Origin: Syntrophomonadaceae bacterium
GTDB taxonomy: Bacteria; Bacillota; Dethiobacteria; DTU022; UBA8154
Assembly (NCBI GenBank): GCA_007122565.1
Contig: SKTJ01000091.1
Span: 1 to 5,812, forward strand
Reading direction: 5' to 3'
DNA: 5,812 nucleotides
The number at the start of each line of letters is the position of its first letter. The stretch's first letter is position 1. Of the stretch, positions 1 through 4,355 are shown one piece after another. The notes under the pieces are model-generated. The model was given only the letters and a program-made list of their open reading frames with translations, did no database searches and was not told the origin of the DNA. The position numbers and the translations under genes are program-made.

Positions 1-860
1 AAATCGACGGCAACTACCTCGATACCGGCTTCTTTCACCCTGGTGAAAAAATCTCGCAGCGTTTCGGTATACTGGGTATTGAAAAAGCATGCGTCCAGCG
101 TGAATATGCCCACCTTCTTTTCCGGGTCAATGGTATAGCTGACAAAATCGGCCCCGCCTGACCTTTCAATTTTATTATCCTCGCTGAACTCGTATCGCTC
201 CGTCTCCAGGGTGCCGCGGTTATCAAAGGTATACTCAACGGAGCCGGAGATATGGAGCCCAAGCCAGTTGAGGCCGTATTCTGTTTTGAGATAGTCGGGG
301 AAGTGATGCTCGGCGTGGTAGATATTCTCGTAGCTGAACTGCTTTAAAAAAATTTCGTACAGCTCTTCCACCGGCACGCCGCCAATTTTTACAACTTGCT
401 GGCCCGCCCGCGGTCCTCTTGTACACAGGAGCAGGCCGCCCCTTTTCTTTAAGTCGAGGTTTATCTGCTTCATACAATCTGTATGGTAAGGAATTGTGGC
501 GTGGGCATCCCCCAACTGGTGCAGGATGCGGGAAGCGGCTGCGGACAAATCAACGATTCGCGGGCTCTTAGGCATATTTTTAATTTCCATACCATGTTGA
601 GCAGCAACCGCTGCCGGGAGGCCCTCTGCGGCAGAGAGGTGGCGTTCGGCAATCATCCTGACCATATAGTCCAGGTCGGCTACGGCTTGTTCCCTGGTTA
701 ACCGCCGGTCGTAGGGCGGTATCTCCCGCAGCAAATCCCAACTTGCAGTGTTCCTGTACGGGTTTAAAAAGAAGTGATAAAAACCGGCAGCAGCCACGAA
801 AAACACAACCAGTATCAGGGCAATTTTCAGTGCCAGGAACTTTTTCTTTTGAACACGCAC
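1..860 (-). CDS. S41-family peptidase, membrane-anchored, N-terminal part (runs off left edge)
   Basis: The minus-strand frame is open from the GTG at 860 to position 1 and has 286 complete codons without a stop. After basic residues (MRVQKKK), a signal anchor occupies about 11-31. A helical N-terminal domain follows (LTREQAVADLDYMVRMIAER, 54-73), then LHQLGDAHATI at 113-123, matching the conserved LxDGHT motif of S41 (C-terminal processing) peptidases but with DAH in place of DGH. Residues 140-175 (VVKIGGVPVEELYEIF) have a PDZ-like appearance. The window ends at VGIFTLDACFF (250-260) and VKEAGIEVVAVD (275-286), which normally leads directly into the conserved DLRxNxGG stretch; the catalytic Ser and Lys would lie beyond the left edge. 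The product is probably an outward-facing serine peptidase tethered to the membrane. Family assignment is by remembered motifs; the substrate is unknown. Whether it shares an operon with the membrane genes before it is uncertain because of the 97-base gap. Confidence 0.82.
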   Translation of the reverse strand, partial: MRVQKKKFLALKIALILVVFFVAAAGFYHFFLNPYRNTASWDLLREIPPYDRRLTREQAVADLDYMVRMIAERHLSAAEGLPAAVAAQHGMEIKNMPKSPRIVDLSAAASRILHQLGDAHATIPYHTDCMKQINLDLKKRGGLLLCTRGPRAGQQVVKIGGVPVEELYEIFLKQFSYENIYHAEHHFPDYLKTEYGLNWLGLHISGSVEYTFDNRGTLETERYEFSEDNKIERSGGADFVSYTIDPEKKVGIFTLDACFFNTQYTETLRDFFTRVKEAGIEVVAVD

Positions 861-869
861 ACCAAACAA

Positions 870-874
870 CTCCT
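870..874 (-). promoter_or_regulatory. Ribosome binding site for the S41 peptidase
   Basis: AGGAG on the minus strand lies nine bases before the GTG at 860. An in-frame TTG at 869 touches the site and is too close to be used, and an in-frame TAG at 873-875 blocks any longer protein. GTG at 860 is therefore the best start. Confidence 0.6.
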
Positions 875-957
875 ATCAAGCTCATTATGCAACCGGCACT
901 GAAATAATTTCTCTCCTTCAAACTCTTCCTGTCGAACCAGTTATTGTTTGAAGTATC

Positions 958-1479
958 TCAGTGCCCTTGTATAATGTTTTCCAGGTTATCGTAAAAATCC
1001 TGTTTTAAACTATAATACCTGTTACCGATTTTCATGATGGCATATTTTTCATTTAAAACTCTAAAAACATGGTTATACTCTACCACTTCATCTTTTGTTA
1101 TGGTTTTAACATAAGCGGTAACCAGGACTTTACCTTCCTTTTGAAAATCTATCTTGTAGTCTAAACTAAAATCTTTGTTAATCTTGCCATAACTGATATG
1201 GCCTGTTATGCCCTCAAGCAGAACACCGGCATCCACCTCTATTATTTCATCCTCGTTTAACGATGTGATTTCAACTTGATCCGCTTCAAAAATGCTCAGG
1301 GAAATGAGTGTTTGATACCTGTGATAGGATGAATGAATAAAAAGGACAATTAATAACACACAAACTAGGGATATGAATATTTTCTTCTCCCTGACAGCTT
1401 TAAAGAACAGATAAGTCAGGATAAGCATAAATATCAGTGCCAGTATTGATTCTATCCCTATTCTGACCCCCAGATCCAT
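958..1479 (-). CDS. Two-helix membrane protein with extracytoplasmic domain, unknown function
   Basis: Predicted membrane protein of 173 residues from the ATG at 1479. Two hydrophobic helices (about 10-27 and 34-50) form a hairpin around a short charged loop (KAVREKK), leaving a domain of about 120 residues. If the basic loop is cytoplasmic, both the N-terminus and the C-terminal domain are outside. That domain is rich in alternating beta-type sequence: LLEGITGHISYGKINKD, then LDYKIDFQKEGKVLVTAYV, then MKIGNRYYSLKQDFYDNL. I see no active-site motif and do not recognise the family. The gene is clearly more AT-rich than its neighbours: 1021-1080 has 17 G/C of 60, against 37 of 60 at 361-420 in the peptidase gene. 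It starts 28 bases after the four-helix membrane gene; the next gene starts 97 bases after its stop. Confidence 0.75.
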   Translation of the reverse strand: MDLGVRIGIESILALIFMLILTYLFFKAVREKKIFISLVCVLLIVLFIHSSYHRYQTLISLSIFEADQVEITSLNEDEIIEVDAGVLLEGITGHISYGKINKDFSLDYKIDFQKEGKVLVTAYVKTITKDEVVEYNHVFRVLNEKYAIMKIGNRYYSLKQDFYDNLENIIQGH

Positions 1480-1486
1480 TTTATGC

Positions 1487-1495
1487 ACCTCCCTT
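1487..1495 (-). promoter_or_regulatory. Strong ribosome binding site that fixes the start at 1479
   Basis: AAGGGAGGT on the minus strand is close to the ideal Shine-Dalgarno sequence. An in-frame GTG at 1488 overlaps it and so is unlikely to be the start. The in-frame ATG at 1479, seven bases after the site, is correctly spaced. Confidence 0.8.
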
Positions 1496-1507
1496 GTTTT
1501 TTGAATA

Positions 1508-1957
1508 TTACCTTGCGGCCACCTTTCGCTTGATAAGGATTCCCAGTGAAGTGGTTAAAAACCATGCGCCGCTGTATGCATAAAAGCCCCCGGACAGCCA
1601 ATACACAAAGCTACTAAAATCGCCTCCGGGATAGTAAAGGCGCGGCAGCAGGGAATATGCAAGGCCGGTAAGCATGACTGCAGCAACAAGCAGGATCATC
1701 CCTTTAAAGAAGCTGCCTTTTACAATGCCAAAAAGGGCAGACCAAACCCCGATTAACAACGCCAACAAGAGGATGGTTATGTCCAGGAACCCCCCATAAG
1801 CGCTGTACAATTCAAGGGCTCCCGGAGGCTCGGTCATGGCCTGGGTTGGCAAAATCTCCTTAAGGTGATCATATTTTAAAAGGCCGTAAACAAGAATTAC
1901 AAGCAGCAGGGAAAAGTAAGTGCTGCACAGCCATGCCGCTACCCGTGATAGCTTCAT
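1508..1957 (-). CDS. Four-helix integral membrane protein of unknown function
   Basis: Predicted cytoplasmic-membrane protein of 149 residues. Hydrophobic segments are at about 8-28, 55-78, 84-105 and 115-142. An outside loop of about 25 residues (29-54, with YDHLKEILPTQAMTEPPG) lies between the first two helices, and a second Tyr/Pro/Gly-rich loop (LYYPGGDF) lies before the fourth. The ends are positively charged (MKLSR at the start, IKRKVAAR at the stop), consistent with both termini in the cytoplasm. The ATG start at 1957 has a strong ribosome binding site. No enzymatic or transporter motif is visible and I do not recognise the family. It begins four bases after the small ORF and ends 28 bases before the next gene, so it is very likely in the same operon. 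Confidence 0.75.
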   Translation of the reverse strand: MKLSRVAAWLCSTYFSLLLVILVYGLLKYDHLKEILPTQAMTEPPGALELYSAYGGFLDITILLLALLIGVWSALFGIVKGSFFKGMILLVAAVMLTGLAYSLLPRLYYPGGDFSSFVYWLSGGFYAYSGAWFLTTSLGILIKRKVAAR

Positions 1958-1961
1958 CCCC

Positions 1962-1968
1962 TCACCTT
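1962..1968 (-). promoter_or_regulatory. Ribosome binding site overlapping the small ORF stop
   Basis: AAGGTGA on the minus strand sits four bases before the ATG at 1957 and is a good match to the anti-Shine-Dalgarno complement. Its TGA is also the stop codon of the 38-codon ORF, so a ribosome finishing that ORF would stop on this site. Confidence 0.75.
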
Positions 1969-2078
1969 CTCACTATACTCTTATAACGCATCATATTTTT
2001 CAGGGCTTTTTCAAGATTATCTGCCTTCAAAGGTACATGTGGACTGCTGCCTAAAGTTACCTCTTCAGGAAAGCTCAT
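1962..2078 (-). CDS. Candidate 38-residue small protein, apparently coupled to the next gene
   Basis: The ATG at 2078 opens 38 codons ending in TGA at 1962-1964. The N-terminal half is extended (EVTLGSSPHVPLKAD) and the C-terminal half is a basic, probably amphipathic helix (NLEKALKNMMRYKSIVRR). There is no signal peptide or membrane segment, so the product would be cytoplasmic. The start lies 21 bases after the lipoprotein stop; upstream purine-rich bases (AAAGAGAGATGAG) give only a weak ribosome binding site. The stop codon is inside the AAGGTGA of the next gene, whose ATG follows four bases later, as expected for translational coupling. It could be a real small protein, a leader peptide controlling the next gene, or a chance frame. 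An in-frame TGA just upstream excludes a longer protein. I do not recognise the sequence. Confidence 0.5.
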   Translation of the reverse strand: MSFPEEVTLGSSPHVPLKADNLEKALKNMMRYKSIVRR

Positions 2079-2099
2079 GGAATCTCATCTCTCTTTCTG

Positions 2100-3116
2100 T
2101 CAGGTTATGGGCTCTTCTTTTGTAATAATGCTTTCCGGGTCCTTTGGATGAGGGAAGACGGCATAATCATAAACCTTTCCGTCTGCATCGTTGAAGTAGA
2201 GCAAAGAAAAGCCTTGGATGGTTTCTTCTTCCGACCAAAAAAGGAATAACTGGCCTAACAGGATGCCGCTTGTCAGTCCTGCCAGATCAACCTCAGACAA
2301 CTCCGTGACAAACTGGTAGGAGATATCCTCGGCAAAGTCATAGCGCCAGACTTCATTGTCATTTTTCTGGTTTATGACAACCGTGTAATTGTGCCCGAAA
2401 GAATCAAGGATCTGTTCTTTTTTCATCCCCAGTTCAAGATACTCTTTAATACTGTCAACAGGCGACACCGGTTCTGTCTCCCACTCAGCACCATAATCTC
2501 TTCTTTGCAAATCCTGCATCGACCACATTGCCTGCTTGTTCACGATCCGGTCCACTTCGTCAGGCTCTAAATTCAACGCTTCGGCTGTTTTTACCATTAT
2601 ATCCCCACGGTTGGGAATGTAATCAGGTGTTAGCTCCTCATAAAAAGCGTCAATCCAGGCAACCCATACTTCAAGCTCCTCGGCAGACAGCATAGTGTCC
2701 CAGTCTTTTTCAAACAAAATCCATTCAAAAGACATGCTGTCATAATCGCCCGCCATAACGCTGTCGGCCATTCTCATATCACCCTCAGGTGCATAATACG
2801 CAGCACCGAGGGTATAACCGTGACCGATATACTCTTCATAATCATAAAACATAATCGATAGAACATGGAACTCTTCTTGCTGTTTGGCATCCTCAACAAG
2901 TTTAATCGCCAACTCCTGCAATTGCTCTGTTGTAAATGGTTTATTCACAACAACATGCCAGGTGTACTGCTTTATGTCCGCATAGGATGTATCTTCAATA
3001 TAGCCTACGAAATAATCCTCCCTGACGGCACATCCGCCAATTAATAAGGGCAGCATAATCAATAACACACAAAGCCAACAAGCAGTTTTGCTGAAAAATG
3101 TAATTGTTATTGGCAC
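2100..3116 (-). CDS. Putative lipoprotein of unknown function with BamE-like C-terminal segment
   Basis: Predicted lipoprotein of 338 residues starting at GTG, with AAAGAAGG ten bases upstream. The hydrophobic signal core is at about 12-26, and the lipobox IGGC puts the lipidated Cys at 29. Residues 50-135 form an alpha/beta segment containing FTTEQLQELAIKLVEDAK and GYTLGAAYYAPEGD ... GDY. I recognise this as a type found in Bacillota lipoproteins, but I cannot name the domain with confidence. Residues 143-195 are helical and end with LNLEPDEVDRIV, as in proteins that follow this domain with a short helical unit. Residues 220-320 (from SIKEYLELGMKKEQILDSFG to LYFNDADGKVYDYAV) again resemble a BamE/SmpA-like helix-then-strands unit, echoing the preceding gene. 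The start lies 87 bases after that gene's stop, and the small ORF begins 21 bases after this stop, so co-transcription is likely. No catalytic motif is visible. Confidence 0.8.
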   Translation of the reverse strand: MPITITFFSKTACWLCVLLIMLPLLIGGCAVREDYFVGYIEDTSYADIKQYTWHVVVNKPFTTEQLQELAIKLVEDAKQQEEFHVLSIMFYDYEEYIGHGYTLGAAYYAPEGDMRMADSVMAGDYDSMSFEWILFEKDWDTMLSAEELEVWVAWIDAFYEELTPDYIPNRGDIMVKTAEALNLEPDEVDRIVNKQAMWSMQDLQRRDYGAEWETEPVSPVDSIKEYLELGMKKEQILDSFGHNYTVVINQKNDNEVWRYDFAEDISYQFVTELSEVDLAGLTSGILLGQLFLFWSEEETIQGFSLLYFNDADGKVYDYAVFPHPKDPESIITKEEPIT

Positions 3117-3203
3117 CTGAAATCAACCTTCTTTCTTATCTTTGCAACAGCTCCGTGCTTCTGCTCCGGGTTTTCTGCAGTGAATAATCCCATTAGGCGA
3201 TCA

Positions 3204-3917
3204 TCATGTAACAGCGAAAAAACAACGGAAACGGCTTACTGCACCGTCTTCAATTTCCACACGCAACGCAACGCCGTGTTCGCCGTCACCATAAATTATT
3301 TCGTAAGCCTCATAATATATGCCACCTCCCGTTTCATGGTGCGCCATGACTCCATAAAGGGGTTTTGTGGCATATCTTGGGTTTTCCCCCTCCACAGGTT
3401 TTTCCTCATAGGAGAATTTATCAATGACACTTTCCATGCTGTCCCCCACCTGGATACCACGCGGTCCGTCAGCTCCCGCTGTATTAACTTCAAAAGAAAG
3501 CAACTCGTCTTCCCAAAAGCGCAAAGTACCAAAGGGATAATGGAGTATTTTTACATTCCCGTGCAGGGCTGCATTAAAGTCAATGGTCGTTTCCTCAGGC
3601 TCTCCCAGTATCGTCAAAACGGTTTCTTCCGGCATGCCAAGGCTCACACCAAGGACGTAACAGTCTTCAAGGGAAAAAGGAGCGGGACCTTTTCCTTCCG
3701 TTACTGCTGAGTCGTTTGGCACCAACTCTTCCTGCTCTTCATCAAGATCGATATTTACCTCGTCATTACCATTATTAACAGCGACATCCGCACTGTTCTC
3801 CTGTCCAGGGGCAGGGGTCGGTAATTCTGCAGGTTTTGTGCAACCTGTTGTCAAGAAAGCTAGTGCAACGAGTAAAGCCAGTATAAACACAACTAAACCG
3901 CCAAACCTCTTTTTCAA
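3204..3917 (-). CDS. Lipoprotein with two BamE/BLIP-like repeats
   Basis: Predicted secreted, membrane-anchored lipoprotein of 237 residues from the TTG at 3917. The signal peptide has a KKR charged start, a hydrophobic core at 8-21 and the lipobox LTTGC with the lipidated Cys at 26. A low-complexity acidic and proline-rich linker (about 27-80) follows. The folded part has two similar units. The first begins near 88 with LGVSLGMPEETVLTILGEPEE and continues to about 145; the second begins near 153 with GIQVGDSMESVIDKF and continues through the strands ending near 232. The pattern of G-x-S/D followed by a short helix, LGEP, and beta strands resembles SmpA/OmlA (BamE) domains and the tandem-repeat fold of beta-lactamase inhibitory protein (BLIP). 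Molecular function is not known. An upstream TTG at 3938 would add seven residues including an extra Cys. It is probably the first gene of a cluster that continues to the left edge. Confidence 0.8.
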   Translation of the reverse strand: MKKRFGGLVVFILALLVALAFLTTGCTKPAELPTPAPGQENSADVAVNNGNDEVNIDLDEEQEELVPNDSAVTEGKGPAPFSLEDCYVLGVSLGMPEETVLTILGEPEETTIDFNAALHGNVKILHYPFGTLRFWEDELLSFEVNTAGADGPRGIQVGDSMESVIDKFSYEEKPVEGENPRYATKPLYGVMAHHETGGGIYYEAYEIIYGDGEHGVALRVEIEDGAVSRFRCFFAVT

Positions 3918-3927
3918 TTTTGAACAT

Positions 3928-3933
3928 CCCCCT
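3928..3933 (-). promoter_or_regulatory. Ribosome binding site that favours the TTG start at 3917
   Basis: AGGGGG on the minus strand sits 10 bases before the TTG at 3917. The alternative in-frame TTG at 3938 lies before this site and has AAAGGA almost touching it, which is too close. The downstream TTG also gives a cleaner lipoprotein signal peptide beginning MKKRFGG. Confidence 0.5.
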
Positions 3934-3979
3934 ATCAATCCTTTAAATCTGAAAACACTGCTCTTTTTTTTAGGACGAA

Positions 3980-3992
3980 GGTAATCATTACC
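3980..3992. repeat. Perfect 13-base palindrome in the leader (possible operator)
   Basis: GGTAAT-C-ATTACC has two perfect 6-base arms around one central base. It lies between the candidate promoter and the lipoprotein start, followed on the minus strand by a run of eight A. The position would suit a dimeric repressor site, or it may be a weak RNA hairpin. It is not a terminator for the minus strand, because no T-run follows. Confidence 0.3.
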
Positions 3993-4043
3993 AGGTTCCC
4001 TTAAAATAATAGAATTTTCCAGTTATAATAAAAAGGGCGCCAT

Positions 4044-4072
4044 ATTATAGTCCTGCCAGCTGATTCTATACA
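4044..4072 (-). promoter_or_regulatory. Weak sigma-A-type promoter candidate for the lipoprotein cluster
   Basis: On the minus strand a perfect TATAAT (4049-4044) lies 17 bases downstream of TGTATA (4072-4067), which matches the TTGACA consensus at only three of six positions. Transcription would begin near 4037, leaving a leader of about 120 bases before the TTG start at 3917. The -10 match is good, but the region is AT-rich and such hexamers occur by chance, so this is only a candidate. Confidence 0.25.
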
Positions 4073-4225
4073 GTCTTCCAAACGTGTATACCCAAAGGAA
4101 TACCAACGATTTAATTGATAATTAATAATTTTTGTCCTATGAAATTTGTGATATCCGACTGGATAATTAAAATTAATCATTTATTATATCTCCCATCCTT
4201 AGTAATAACTTATTTGATATCTTCT

Positions 4226-4333
4226 TCAGTATGTTTCCTCTTGCATATAAACATTTTTGCCTGCCTGCAGGGTTCTAAAGGCATCATCCGCACCTGCCGG
4301 CTCCGCTCCCAGAAATTTTGAGCACAGCACCAT
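4226..4333 (-). other. Possible 35-codon ORF or coding remnant in the GC-rich island
   Basis: The minus strand has an ATG at 4333 and a TGA at 4226-4228, giving 35 codons that cover the GC-rich island almost exactly. The central residues (GAEPAGADDAFRTLQAGKN) have a protein-like, helix-prone composition. The upstream bases offer only a poor ribosome binding site. It could be a short gene, a fragment of a decayed gene, or chance. I do not recognise it. Confidence 0.15.
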
Positions 4334-4355
4334 CTACTGCGTCATCTTAATCAGT

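Larger units (their letters stand above)
3918..4355. other. AT-rich intergenic region between the serine hydrolase and the lipoprotein cluster
   Basis: I find no convincing gene in this stretch on either strand. The central part (about 4100-4250) is strongly AT-rich and contains short AT inverted repeats such as TTAATT-GAT-AATTAA at 4111-4125. A GC-richer island lies at about 4257-4333, just past the hydrolase stop codon; it includes the 8-base palindrome CCTGCAGG, but no hairpin followed by a T-run on the minus strand, so I cannot call an intrinsic terminator. The left part should hold the promoter and leader of the lipoprotein cluster. The open frames on the plus strand here have no ribosome binding site and no protein-like composition. 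Confidence 0.6.

Noticed and set aside
580..921. Minus-strand frame of 113 codons starting at TTG with a Cys-containing hydrophobic N-terminus
   Set aside because: It overlaps the S41 peptidase in another frame. Beyond the first residues its composition (many Cys, Arg, Pro, Gly) is typical of a shadow frame, whereas the peptidase frame carries family motifs.
1352..3073. Identical 13-base string AATAACACACAAA at 1352-1364 and 3061-3073
   Set aside because: Both copies encode VCVLL-type residues in hydrophobic segments (the second helix of one protein and the signal peptide of the other). Flanks differ, so similar codons are a sufficient explanation.
3107..3193. Minus-strand 28-codon ORF filling the gap between the two lipoprotein genes and overlapping the start of the second
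   Set aside because: There is no ribosome binding site before its ATG, and its end overlaps the better supported GTG start. Probably chance, though conservation was not testable.
3180..3710. Plus-strand frame of 176 codons opposite the first lipoprotein
   Set aside because: It is the antisense of a gene with a clear signal peptide, lipobox and repeats; no ribosome binding site and no recognisable protein features.
4257..4333. Intrinsic terminator for the serine hydrolase
   Set aside because: Short inverted repeats (CCTGCAGG, GCCT...AGGC) are present, but no strong stem is followed by a T-run on the minus strand.
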